Assembly (NCBI RefSeq): GCF_023276435.1
Contig: NZ_JALLPO010000023.1
Coordinates: 1 to 64,000 of the forward strand
DNA: 64,000 nt
Source: Sphaerisporangium perillae
GTDB taxonomy: Bacteria; Actinomycetota; Actinomycetes; Streptosporangiales; Streptosporangiaceae
Direction: 5' to 3'
Within the stretch, counting starts at the first letter, position 1. Every line of letters begins with the position of its first letter. Below the pieces are notes generated by a model. It was not told where the DNA came from. It did not search any database and was given only the letters and a program-made list of their open reading frames with translations. Of the stretch, positions 18,019-26,476 are shown piece after piece. A program made the position numbers and the translations under genes.

Positions 18019-18837
18019 ATGACGGTACGGGGCTATTCGCAGCGGGCCTGGGAGCGGGCGTACCGGGCCGTGCTCTCGCACGCGTTCGCGACCGTGCCGT
18101 ACTACCGGGAGATGTGGGCCGACGCGGGCGCCAGGCTCGAGGAGCCGGTGACCACCGAGGCGTCGCGACTCGACCGCCTGCTGGGCAGGCTCTACCCGGT
18201 GGCCGACCCGCACGAGCCGCGGCGGGAGCCGCCGGCGTGGCTCGGCGAGCCCGGTGAGCTCTTCGAGGCGCTCCTGCTGACCGGAGGCTACCGGGGCGAC
18301 CGCCCTCTGTTCGAAGTGCGGGAGGCGCTGCTGGACTGGGATCGGATCGCCCCACGCAAGGCCCGGTACCACGTCGTGCTCAGCGGGCGCGCCGAAGTCG
18401 CCGACCCGGCCCTGCGCGCCGCGAGCGTACGGGCCTTCCGTGCCGCTCACGAACCGGATCTGCTCGGAGACGGCGAGCAGGTCACGGAACTGGCCGGTCA
18501 CCCCGGCCGGGTGCGCGTCTTCCTGCGGCGTTCCCCGGCCGAACTCACCAGGACGCCGGCCGGAGGCGGCGAGCCGGCGACGGCGGTTCCGGCGGCGGAG
18601 GTGCTGCATGACGCCCACCTCGGCTATCTGGGCGCCCGGCACCGGGACTGCGGCCAGGTCCACGTGAACTGGCGGCGCGTCCACGTCCACCAGGGGCCGG
18701 CCGGGCCGCTGTTCACGAGCCTGCGGCGCAGGCCGGTCCTCGCGCACGTCAGCCTGCCGGGCACCGCGCACCTTTCGGCCGGCCGTTGCCGGCTGCACGG
18801 CACGCCCATCCTGGCCGCCCGCGAGGAGGCCCCGTGA
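18019..18837 (+). CDS. operon protein of unknown function, PaaK-like N-terminus
   Basis: A 272-residue protein starting at ATG 18019, one base after the previous stop codon. Its first 40 residues (AWERAYRAVLSHAFATVPYY, then REMWADAG) resemble the opening helix and VPYYR motif of the PaaK/CapK-type ligases encoded at 18834 and 23892. After that no ATP-binding loop (TSGSTG) is present, and the remainder, rich in Arg and His with HRDCGQVHVNWRRVHVH near residue 214, is not recognised. It may be a reduced relative or an accessory partner of the adjacent ligase, with whose GTG its stop overlaps by 4 bases. Confidence 0.7.
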   Translation: MTVRGYSQRAWERAYRAVLSHAFATVPYYREMWADAGARLEEPVTTEASRLDRLLGRLYPVADPHEPRREPPAWLGEPGELFEALLLTGGYRGDRPLFEVREALLDWDRIAPRKARYHVVLSGRAEVADPALRAASVRAFRAAHEPDLLGDGEQVTELAGHPGRVRVFLRRSPAELTRTPAGGGEPATAVPAAEVLHDAHLGYLGARHRDCGQVHVNWRRVHVHQGPAGPLFTSLRRRPVLAHVSLPGTAHLSAGRCRLHGTPILAAREEAP

Positions 18838-20177
18838 GCCGCCTGCGCTCAACGATCAACCTGGCGCCGGTCGCCTACCACCTGGCCCGGATCCGGCGGC
18901 GCGAGCGCCTGGGCCATGCCGAGCAGCTGCGGCTCCAGTCCCTCCTGCTGCGCGGCCTGGTCCGGCACGCCTACGACAACGTGCCCCACTACCGGCGGGT
19001 CCTCACCCCGGCACTGGTCGGGGGGCTGCGGACCGCGCACGATCTGGCCGGATTCCCCGTGCTCGACCGGGTGGACCTGCACAACGCCTCGGCCGGCGGC
19101 GAACTGCTCGCCTCGGGGTTCACCGCCGGGAACACCCGCGCGGCCACGACCAGCGGTTCCTCGGGCATCCCGATCACGATCCGCAACTCCGAACGGGACC
19201 TGGGCTACCTGCGGGCGACGTATCTGCAGGACATCCTCACCAGCGGGCTGCGCCCCACCGACCGGATCGCCTACTTCCGGGTCAACCCGTTCCTGCGCCA
19301 TCCACTGGAGCGGCTGGGTGTGCTGCGCAACTTCCACATCCCGACCGGCCGGCCGCTGGACGAGCAGGTGGCGGCGTTCCTCTCGGCCCGGCCCACCTTC
19401 CTGGTCGGGTTCCCCAACGTCATCAGCAGCATCGTCGAGGAACTGCAGCGGCGCGGCATCAGGTACCAGGGCGTCCGCACCGTGCTGTTCGGCGGCGAGC
19501 GGCTGACCCCGACCGCGCGTGCGCACCTCCTCGCGTACTTCGGCGCGGCCCATCGTGAGGTGTACGCCTCCGTCGAGGTCTTCACCATCGCCCGCACCTG
19601 CCCGGAGGGGACGATGCATCTGCGGTCGGCCGATCTGGTGGTGGAGGTCGAGCACGCGGACGGGACCGTCTCCGTCGAGGACGGCGAGGGCGACATCCTC
19701 GTCACCCGGCTGCACAGCGAGGCGATGCCCCTGATCCGCTATCGGCTCGGCGACCGGGTGCGGATCAGCCCCAACGACTGCCCGTGCGGGGTGGCGCGGA
19801 CTCCCATCCTGCGGGAGGTGGTCGGCCGGGACCAGGACCGCATCTCCGGCGCCGACGGCAGGCGCTACTACGGCGACTTCATCACCTATGCCGTGCAGGA
19901 CTTTCCCGAAGTGAACCGGATGCAGCTGATCCAGCGGCGGCCTGGGGCGATCGAGGTCCTGGTGGTGCTGACCGAGGGCGCCCGCCTCGGCGTGCCGGCC
20001 GACATCGAGCGCGCCGTCCGGCGTAAGGCGCCCGGCCTGGACGTCGCCGTCCGCCAGGTCCGGGAGATCACCCCCGAGGCCAACGGAAAGATCAAGATCG
20101 TGAAGGTGCTCGCTCCTTCCGGGGCGCCTTCCGCCGACACACCGTCAACTGAGAAGGGTCATGTGGCAGATGTCTGA
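18834..20177 (+). CDS. PaaK/CapK-type adenylate-forming enzyme (1)
   Basis: A 447-residue member of the phenylacetate-CoA-ligase-like group often found in polysaccharide and natural-product clusters. Features are AYDNVPHYRRVL near residue 45, the phosphate loop TTSGSSGIPITIR near 102-114, FGGERLTP and YASVE motifs near 220-250, and LIRYRLGDRVRI near 300. A cysteine pair NDCPCG follows, and the C-terminal subdomain ends EANGKIKIVKVL with the hinge lysine. It activates a carboxylate as acyl-AMP. GTG 18834 overlaps the upstream stop. The substrate is not evident. Confidence 0.87.
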   Translation: MSRLRSTINLAPVAYHLARIRRRERLGHAEQLRLQSLLLRGLVRHAYDNVPHYRRVLTPALVGGLRTAHDLAGFPVLDRVDLHNASAGGELLASGFTAGNTRAATTSGSSGIPITIRNSERDLGYLRATYLQDILTSGLRPTDRIAYFRVNPFLRHPLERLGVLRNFHIPTGRPLDEQVAAFLSARPTFLVGFPNVISSIVEELQRRGIRYQGVRTVLFGGERLTPTARAHLLAYFGAAHREVYASVEVFTIARTCPEGTMHLRSADLVVEVEHADGTVSVEDGEGDILVTRLHSEAMPLIRYRLGDRVRISPNDCPCGVARTPILREVVGRDQDRISGADGRRYYGDFITYAVQDFPEVNRMQLIQRRPGAIEVLVVLTEGARLGVPADIERAVRRKAPGLDVAVRQVREITPEANGKIKIVKVLAPSGAPSADTPSTEKGHVADV

Positions 20178-20922
20178 CTCCCCCCTGAAGGAAAAGATCG
20201 ACCAGCGGCTCGCCGCGCATCTGGAGACCGCGTACGCGGACGAGCACGTCGTCCGCAAGCTCTCCCAGCACTACCGCCGCGAGGGATACGTGAAGCTGCG
20301 CGGACTGGTACCCGACGACCTGTTCAAGGAGGTCAGCGACGAGGTCCACCGGCTGCTTGACCTGCACGAACGGCGCATCGACATCCACCTCGCCGAGACC
20401 GGCAACTCACCCCGGTACATGAGCACCATCAGCCAGCAGGCGATCGCCAAGGACAGCGAGCTCATCCCCGCCATCTACGAATCCCAGGCGATGATGGGCT
20501 TCTTGTCGCGGCTCGCGGCGCAGCCGGTCGTCCAGTGCCCCTGGGAGGAGGAGAAGTACATCGCCATCCGCCAGCACAAGAAGGGCGACACGCACGGCTG
20601 GCACTGGGGCGACTTCAGCTTCACCGTGATCTGGATCATCGAGGCGCCGGCGGCGGAGTTCGGCGGCCAGCTCCAGTGCATCCCGCACACCGACTGGAAC
20701 AAGCAGGATCCGCGGGTCGAGGAGTACCTCCAGGCGCACCCGATCAAGACCTACGGGCACGCGACCGGGGACCTCTACTTCCTTCGCTCCGACACCACCC
20801 TGCACCGCACCATCCCGCTGAACGCCGACAGGACCCGCATCATCCTCAACACCTGCTGGGGCAGTGAGACGGACGCCAAGAAGGCGCCGTCCCACGAGAC
20901 CATGCACGCGATGTTCGACTGA
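20170..20922 (+). CDS. Fe(II)/2-oxoglutarate BesD-family amino-acid halogenase (predicted)
   Basis: A 250-residue protein from ATG 20170 (ATG 20161 is possible, but the GAGAAGG site suits 20170 better). The metal motif is H145-W146-G147 with distal His212 in TTLHRTIPL. A glycine stands where hydroxylases carry the Asp/Glu ligand, as in radical halogenases such as BesD. The spacing from the first to the second histidine is 67 residues, the same as the H137/H204 I recall for BesD. At a constant offset of eight, R82, E128, H142, D148 and N227 match BesD residues I recall as lysine-binding. BesD chlorinates free lysine at C4. Predicted role: lysine chlorination for this operon. The numbering is from memory and should be checked. 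Confidence 0.8.
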   Translation: MSDSPLKEKIDQRLAAHLETAYADEHVVRKLSQHYRREGYVKLRGLVPDDLFKEVSDEVHRLLDLHERRIDIHLAETGNSPRYMSTISQQAIAKDSELIPAIYESQAMMGFLSRLAAQPVVQCPWEEEKYIAIRQHKKGDTHGWHWGDFSFTVIWIIEAPAAEFGGQLQCIPHTDWNKQDPRVEEYLQAHPIKTYGHATGDLYFLRSDTTLHRTIPLNADRTRIILNTCWGSETDAKKAPSHETMHAMFD

Positions 20923-20924
20923 CG

Positions 20925-21956
20925 ATGTCGAGCACGCATACGACGGTCGCGCATGCGGGCAGCAAGGATGCCCGCATGCCGCGGCCCGGCATCACCGCGA
21001 TGATCCCGTGCTACAACGAGGCCGACTGCGTCGAGCGGGCGTACCGGGAGATCCGGTCGGAGCTGGTGAGCTACGACGACGTCGAACTGCTCTTCATCGA
21101 CGACGGCAGCACCGACGGCACCCTTGAGGCCATCAAAGGCTTCGCGGCCGAGGACCCGCTGGTGAAGTACATCTCCTTCGCCCGCAACTTCGGCCTGGAG
21201 GCCGCGTTCTCGGCCGGCTTCAAATACGCCTCCAAGCCGTGGACGGTGCAGTTCGACGCCGATCTGCAGTCTCCGCCGCACGAGATGCACCGCCTGGTGC
21301 AGAAGGTGCTCGAAGGCTACGACGTCGTCTTCGCGGTCCGCGAGGACCGGCGGGATCCCTGGTACCGGCGGCTCGGCACCCGCGGGCACCAGATGATCGC
21401 GAGCCGCTGGCTCGGCATCGAGCTGCCGCTCGGGGCGTCGGTGTTCCGGATCGTCAGGACCAGCGTGGCGCGCAAGGTGGTGGACAGCCGGCTCTCCACG
21501 CCGTACTTCATCGCCACCGCGCCGCTGCTCGGCGCCCGGTACACGACGCTGCCCACCTCGCACCGTCCGCGCGTCGACGGTCAGGGCAAATGGAACCTGC
21601 GCAAGCTGTTCGGGCACGCCCTCGAGCTCTTCGTCGGATTCTCGTTCCGGCCGCTGGTCTGGCTGAACGGCCTCGCCGCCGCCATGGTCACGGCCGGAAT
21701 CGTGATCTTGGGACTCGCCTCGGCGGGACGGCTCGGCCCGGCCGAGGTGGCCGCCGCGAGCCTGGTGACCGGCCTGGTCACGCTGACCCTGCTCGCGGTG
21801 GCCGCCCGCTATCTCGTACGGGTGATGCGCGTGCAGGCGATCGGCGTCCCCCGCTACCAGATCCGGGAGGCCAACATCCCGATCCGCGCGGACGAGGCCC
21901 TGTACGGCCACGAGACGCCCTACGCCATCGCCGACATCTGGGAGAACGCAAGTTGA
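20925..21956 (+). CDS. polyprenyl-phosphate glycosyltransferase (GT2, GtrB/ArnC/DPM1-like)
   Basis: A 343-residue membrane glycosyltransferase from ATG 20925. The GT-A domain contains ITAMIPCYNEADCVERAY, LLFIDDGSTDGT, SFARNFGLEAAFSAGF and the metal-binding FDADLQSPP motif near residue 110. Two transmembrane helices lie at about 245-265 and 275-300, the layout of enzymes that load a sugar onto polyprenyl phosphate at the membrane. It would take the sugar made by the UXS-like or epimerase enzymes of the operon and create a lipid-linked donor. It starts 2 bases after the halogenase stop, and its own stop overlaps the next start. Confidence 0.92.
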   Translation: MSSTHTTVAHAGSKDARMPRPGITAMIPCYNEADCVERAYREIRSELVSYDDVELLFIDDGSTDGTLEAIKGFAAEDPLVKYISFARNFGLEAAFSAGFKYASKPWTVQFDADLQSPPHEMHRLVQKVLEGYDVVFAVREDRRDPWYRRLGTRGHQMIASRWLGIELPLGASVFRIVRTSVARKVVDSRLSTPYFIATAPLLGARYTTLPTSHRPRVDGQGKWNLRKLFGHALELFVGFSFRPLVWLNGLAAAMVTAGIVILGLASAGRLGPAEVAAASLVTGLVTLTLLAVAARYLVRVMRVQAIGVPRYQIREANIPIRADEALYGHETPYAIADIWENAS

Positions 21957-23161
21957 GGAACCTCATCGTGCTCGGCGGAGGCGAGGACCAGATCCCCGCT
22001 TACCGCGAGGGCCGCAGGCTCGGTTACCGGGTGATCGGCGTGGATCAGCGGCCCGACGCCCTCGGGGCCGCCGAGGCCGATCAGTTTCTCTGCATGACGA
22101 GCAGAGATCCCGAGGGGATCGCCCACGCGCTGGGGCCGATCGACGTCGCCGCGGTCATCTCGCCGGCCAGCGACGCGGCCCAGGAGTCGGTCGCCGAGCT
22201 GAGCAGGATCTACCGGACCGCTCATCAGCCCGCGCCCGGCGCCCTGCGGTGCTCGGTGGACAAGGGGTTCTTCCGCGAGGTGATCGATCGGCTGGGGCTG
22301 CCCGCCTACCGCTACGCCCAGTGCGACAGCGCCGAAGAGCTCGTCAAGGCGGCGGCGGGCATGGACTACCCCCTGATCGTCAAGCCGGCCGACTCCTCCG
22401 GCAGCAAAGGGATCACCGTGATCGACGGTCCCGCCGAGCTGCCGGGCGCGATCGAGCATGCCTGGAAGTACTCCTTCTCCCGCCAGGTGATCATCGAGGA
22501 GCTGGTGGCCGGCCGGCACTGCGCCGTGGAGTCCTTCTTCGCCGACGGCCGGCTCGCCTTCATGGCGGTCACCGACCGCACCATCACCGGACCGCCGTCG
22601 ATGATCAGCATCTCGCACGTGGTGCCCGCCGACCTCGACGAGGCCGTCTACGCGCGGCTCGGAGAAGCGGTCACCGCGATCTGCGCGGAGGTCGGCCACC
22701 AGCGGGGGCCGGTCAACTTCGACTTCGTGCTCACGGCCGCGGGCGAGATCCTCTTCATCGAGATGGGCGCGCGGCTGGGCGGCAACGGCATGCCGCTGAT
22801 GGTCCGGCACGCCTTCGGGCTGAACACCGTCGAGGCGGCCATCCGGCTGGCCCTGGGCGAGCCTCTGCGGATCACCACCTCGCATCGGCGCACCGCGGCC
22901 CTGCGGATCCTGACCGCCGACGTCGACGGCGTGCTCACCGCCATCGAGGGGCTGGACGACCTCAAGCGGATGCCCGAGGTCGTCGAGGTGCAGGTGTTCA
23001 AGTCGGCGGGCGACCGGGTGCGCGCCTACACACAGGCGGGCCACAAGCTCGGCTACCTGGTGATGGTCGCCGACACCAGGCGGCTGCTGGAAAGCGCTCT
23101 CGACGAAGCCCTGCGCACGCTCCGTTTCGTGATCGAGCCGGATACGAAAGGTTCCGAATGA
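21953..23161 (+). CDS. ATP-grasp ligase
   Basis: A 402-residue carboxylate-amine ligase beginning at TTG 21953, which overlaps the previous stop (TTGA). NLIVLGGGEDQIPAYREGR forms the N-terminal Rossmann-like domain. DYPLIVKPADSSGSKGIT is the ATP-binding grasp loop near residue 145, FSRQVIIEELVAG follows, and GEILFIEMGARLGGNGMP near 280 holds the magnesium-binding Glu and Asn. Members join an amine to an acyl phosphate. In the known BesD pathway the ligase BesA is also an ATP-grasp enzyme, so a peptide or amide bond to the predicted halogenated lysine is an attractive but unproven role. Confidence 0.9.
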   Translation: MRNLIVLGGGEDQIPAYREGRRLGYRVIGVDQRPDALGAAEADQFLCMTSRDPEGIAHALGPIDVAAVISPASDAAQESVAELSRIYRTAHQPAPGALRCSVDKGFFREVIDRLGLPAYRYAQCDSAEELVKAAAGMDYPLIVKPADSSGSKGITVIDGPAELPGAIEHAWKYSFSRQVIIEELVAGRHCAVESFFADGRLAFMAVTDRTITGPPSMISISHVVPADLDEAVYARLGEAVTAICAEVGHQRGPVNFDFVLTAAGEILFIEMGARLGGNGMPLMVRHAFGLNTVEAAIRLALGEPLRITTSHRRTAALRILTADVDGVLTAIEGLDDLKRMPEVVEVQVFKSAGDRVRAYTQAGHKLGYLVMVADTRRLLESALDEALRTLRFVIEPDTKGSE

Positions 23162-23889
23162 CCCTCCGACGACACCTCGGCTTCCTGGTTTTCGTGGCGC
23201 TGGCGGTGGCCGCCGCCGCGTTCGTCTGGTTCGGCCTGCCGCACGATCGGGAGGTGAAGTCGCTGTGGATCTTCCTGGTGAAGCTGCTGCCCTTCGTCTT
23301 CGCGACCGAGGCCGTGGCCCGGCTCGACGTGGACCTGGCCAGGCGGCTCCGGCTTCCCCTGTTGCTCGTCCCGGCGGCCTTCCTGGTCTACTTCCTCTAC
23401 TTCGTCCCCAAGATCTTCTTCTATGGGGCCGTGGAGTCCGGGACCAGGGACGCCTACTACAACCTGTACTACAACGTCCTGACGCTGACGCCGCTGATCA
23501 TCCTGTCGCTGGTCCTGGCCTACCGGCTGGGCCGCGGGGACGCGGCGACGGTCCGCAGGCTCGCCTACGGGATGCTGCTGCTGATGCTCTCGGGCCTTGA
23601 GGACCTGGCCTTCCTCACCGTCAACCACCACACCGACCCGGCCTACAGCACCATCCCGGCCGTGTGGGAGTGGGCCTCGCACATGACCGTGTTCATCGGC
23701 CACCCGCCCACCAAGTACGAGGCGTACGCCTTCATCACGGTCCACGTGCTGCTGGCGCTCGCCGTCTTCCTCAGCCCGCAGCGCTGGTGGGACGCGCTGG
23801 CCCGCAAGGTGGTCCCCTCGAGGCCGCCCGAGGCCGGCGAGACCCCTGACAGCAGGGACGCCCGCCCGGTCCAGCACGAGAGCGTCTAG
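23158..23889 (+). CDS. polytopic membrane protein of unknown function
   Basis: A 243-residue integral membrane protein whose ATG overlaps the ATP-grasp stop (ATGA). Hydrophobic segments are near residues 7-27, 38-56, 68-88, 108-126, 137-155 and 198-216, giving about six helices. A soluble C-terminal tail rich in Pro/Glu/Arg follows. The stretches DAYYNLYYNVLTLTPLIIL and EDLAFLTVNHHTDPAY hold polar and histidine residues inside the membrane zone that could form an active or binding site. No family was recognised. Context suggests a role at the membrane stage of product assembly. Confidence 0.75.
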   Translation: MTLRRHLGFLVFVALAVAAAAFVWFGLPHDREVKSLWIFLVKLLPFVFATEAVARLDVDLARRLRLPLLLVPAAFLVYFLYFVPKIFFYGAVESGTRDAYYNLYYNVLTLTPLIILSLVLAYRLGRGDAATVRRLAYGMLLLMLSGLEDLAFLTVNHHTDPAYSTIPAVWEWASHMTVFIGHPPTKYEAYAFITVHVLLALAVFLSPQRWWDALARKVVPSRPPEAGETPDSRDARPVQHESV

Positions 23890-23891
23890 CG

Positions 23892-25184
23892 ATGCTGATC
23901 CGCGAGGCGGCCTACGTCCCGCTCACCATCGCGCGCCAGTACGGCGGCGTCGCGGGACTGCGGCGCCGTCAGCTCCGCGAGATCAACAAGATGCTTGAGC
24001 TGGCCCGCACCCGGGTGCCGTACTACCGCGACGACCCCCGCTACGCCCGCGGCCAGCTCGGCGGCCTCGCCGAGCTGGCCGAGCTGCCCCTGGTCGACAA
24101 GCAGGTGCTGCGCGAGCAGCCACTGGACCGCATGCTCGCCGACGGCGTCGATCCCGGCCGCTGCCTGTCCTTCCAGACCAGCGGCAGTACGGGGCGACGG
24201 GTCCGGATCATGCACGACCAGGACAGCCACGACTACCACATGGCGGCCTGCGTGCGCCGGTTCCTGGCCACCGCCCGCTACCTGCCGACCGACCGGCTCA
24301 GCCACATCCGCCCGTTCGCCCCGCCCGCCAGGCTGTTCGAGCGGTTCAAGCTGTTCCGGCGGCACGTGATCCTCTCGCATCGGCCGATGCGGGAGATCAA
24401 GGCGGAGCTGCTGGCCAACCGGCCCAAGGTCCTCATCGGCTACCCCGTGCACCTGCGGGCGCTGCTGCGCGAGCTCACTCCCGCGGAGCTCGCGCTCCTG
24501 AAGCGGACGCTCCGGATCGTCATGACCGAATCGGAGCTGCTGCTTCCCGAGCATCGGGCGATGTTCGCCGAGCGTTTCGGCGCGCCGGTCTTCGACGAGT
24601 ACTCGGCGTTCGAGGTGCTCAACGTCGCCTACGACTGCCGGTACGGCCGCGCGCACCTGGGCGAGGACCGTATCTACTGCGAGATCGTGGACGAGCACGG
24701 CAAGCCCGTCCCGGACGGGGAGCCCGGGCAGGTGGTCGTCACCGCCTTCCTGGAGCGGGCCATGCCACTCCTGCGCTACAGCCTCGGGGACATCGGGCTC
24801 ATCGAACCCGGCCGGTGCCGTTGCGGGCGCCGGTTCCGCACCCTGCGGCTCACCACGGGGCGCAGCAACGACTTCGTCACGCTCCCGTCCGGCGAGCGGC
24901 TCTACCCCGACGCCTTCCTGCACCTGGCCGCCACCCATCCGGGGATCAGCGAATGCTTCGTGCACCAGGACGCCGAGGGGCTGGTGCGCGTGCACGTCGT
25001 CCCCAGCGGCGGCCTCTCCGGCGGCGAGGAGGAGAGCAAGGTCTTCGCGACCGTTCGCGACAAGCTCTTCGCCCTGGCCGACGGCGAGTTCCCGCTGGAG
25101 GTCGTGGCCGTCGAATCGGTGGAGATCACCCCGGGAGGCAAGGGCAGGTTCGTCACCTCCGACTACGCCGCGCCGCCCGCATGA
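23892..25184 (+). CDS. PaaK/CapK-type adenylate-forming enzyme (2)
   Basis: A 430-residue second ligase of the PaaK/CapK group, starting at ATG 23892 two bases after the membrane-protein stop. It has LELARTRVPYYRDDPR, the ATP loop SFQTSGSTGRRVRIMH near residue 95, VFDEYSAFEVLN, LLRYSLGDIGLIEPG near 295 and a CRCGRRF cysteine pair. It ends with EITPGGKGRFVTSDY, in which lysine is the catalytic C-terminal residue. Having two distantly related enzymes of this type in one operon suggests that two different acyl groups are activated, or one chain is activated twice. Confidence 0.87.
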   Translation: MLIREAAYVPLTIARQYGGVAGLRRRQLREINKMLELARTRVPYYRDDPRYARGQLGGLAELAELPLVDKQVLREQPLDRMLADGVDPGRCLSFQTSGSTGRRVRIMHDQDSHDYHMAACVRRFLATARYLPTDRLSHIRPFAPPARLFERFKLFRRHVILSHRPMREIKAELLANRPKVLIGYPVHLRALLRELTPAELALLKRTLRIVMTESELLLPEHRAMFAERFGAPVFDEYSAFEVLNVAYDCRYGRAHLGEDRIYCEIVDEHGKPVPDGEPGQVVVTAFLERAMPLLRYSLGDIGLIEPGRCRCGRRFRTLRLTTGRSNDFVTLPSGERLYPDAFLHLAATHPGISECFVHQDAEGLVRVHVVPSGGLSGGEEESKVFATVRDKLFALADGEFPLEVVAVESVEITPGGKGRFVTSDYAAPPA

Positions 25185-26410
25185 GAGTGCGGGCCCCGGC
25201 GCCGAAGCTCATGGCGGCGCTGGTCGGCGGGCGCGCCGCCTTCCGGGGGACCACCCTGCTGGTCAACATCGCGCTGCTCGCGGCCTGGGGCTCCGCGGGG
25301 TACTCCGAATACGCCCAGGCGATGGGGGCCGCCACGTTCCTCACTCCCCTCGCCTCGATCGGGATCGAGAAATGCGCCCTGAAGCTGATCCCGCGGGTCC
25401 GGCACACCGGCCCCCTGCTGGTCGGCATCTACGTGGCGCTGGCCGGGGCGCTCCTGCTGGTGGCGCTCGCCGTGCTGGCGGCCGTCCTGTTCTTCCGCCA
25501 GGACGGCCCCGGCCCGCCGGCCGCCCTGGCCGGGCTCTACGCGATCTTCCTGGGCGGCAACCAGGTACTGGTCGGCCTGTGCCGGGCGGTCGGCAGGCCG
25601 GGCAGGGACGTCGCCAACCATCTCGTGCTGGCCGCGGCCCTGGCCTGCTGGACAGGGGTGGCGGTGCTGTACGCCGCGCCGATGGTGTTCCTGGCCCTGT
25701 GCGTCGCGACCCTGGCCGTGCTCAACGCGGTGTTGCTGGCCGGCCTGCGGCCCCGCTTCGGCGGCCTGCGCCGCCGCACTCTGGTGCGCGCCGCGGTCGG
25801 GACATCCCTGCTGATGGCGGTCCCCGATGTGGTCGGCGGCCTGTCGACGAGCCTGCTCTTCCTGGCGCTCTCGGTGAGCGGCGCGGACGCGGAGAGCAGC
25901 GGGCTGTACATGGCCTTCGTCGCCTCCTCGACGTTCCTGAACGCCTTCGGCTACCTGCTCCGCATCGTGCAACCCGACGTCTCCCGGGCGTTGCACCAGC
26001 GTGACCTGACCGGCGTGCACGACCGGCTGGCCCGCTGGCTGCGCCTGCTCATGCTGACCGGGACGCCGTACCTGCTGGTCGTCCTCGGCGCGGCGCTGCT
26101 GTCGCTGCGCCCGCTCGGCGGCGTGGGGGTCGTCATCCTCTACGCCGCCTGTGTCCCGATCATCTTCGCGATGGGCAGCGCGAACTACCTGATGGAGAAC
26201 GCCACCCCCGAGGCGCTGGCCGCCACCGCCACGGGCGCGGCGATCTCGCTGGTGGCGGTCGGGGCGCTGGCCTTCCTCGTCGTGCCCTGGGCCGGAGCCC
26301 TCGGCGCGGTGGCCGTGCTCGCCGCGGGCGAACTCGTGCACGCGGCGGCCGTCCTGCGCTGGCTGGGACCACGGCGCGCGCTCTCCCATCAACCGATCCC
26401 CGGGGTCTGA
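25181..26410 (+). CDS. flippase-like polytopic membrane protein (polysaccharide exporter type)
   Basis: A 409-residue protein whose ATG 25181 overlaps the preceding stop. About twelve hydrophobic helices run through the sequence. The paired arrangement and the start (LMAALVGGRAAFRGTTLLV) followed by YSEYAQAMGAATFLTPLASI resemble Wzx/MurJ-type lipid-linked oligosaccharide flippases, though no strict motif exists for this fold. It would move the lipid-linked product across the membrane. Preceding an epimerase and following the assembly genes, it fits an export step. The assignment is by topology and context. Confidence 0.75.
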   Translation: MRVRAPAPKLMAALVGGRAAFRGTTLLVNIALLAAWGSAGYSEYAQAMGAATFLTPLASIGIEKCALKLIPRVRHTGPLLVGIYVALAGALLLVALAVLAAVLFFRQDGPGPPAALAGLYAIFLGGNQVLVGLCRAVGRPGRDVANHLVLAAALACWTGVAVLYAAPMVFLALCVATLAVLNAVLLAGLRPRFGGLRRRTLVRAAVGTSLLMAVPDVVGGLSTSLLFLALSVSGADAESSGLYMAFVASSTFLNAFGYLLRIVQPDVSRALHQRDLTGVHDRLARWLRLLMLTGTPYLLVVLGAALLSLRPLGGVGVVILYAACVPIIFAMGSANYLMENATPEALAATATGAAISLVAVGALAFLVVPWAGALGAVAVLAAGELVHAAAVLRWLGPRRALSHQPIPGV

Positions 26411-26476
26411 GCGGCACATGCCCGCCCCCACCTCAGCGCACCACGCCGTCACGGCTGGTGGATAGGAGTTTCTGTG

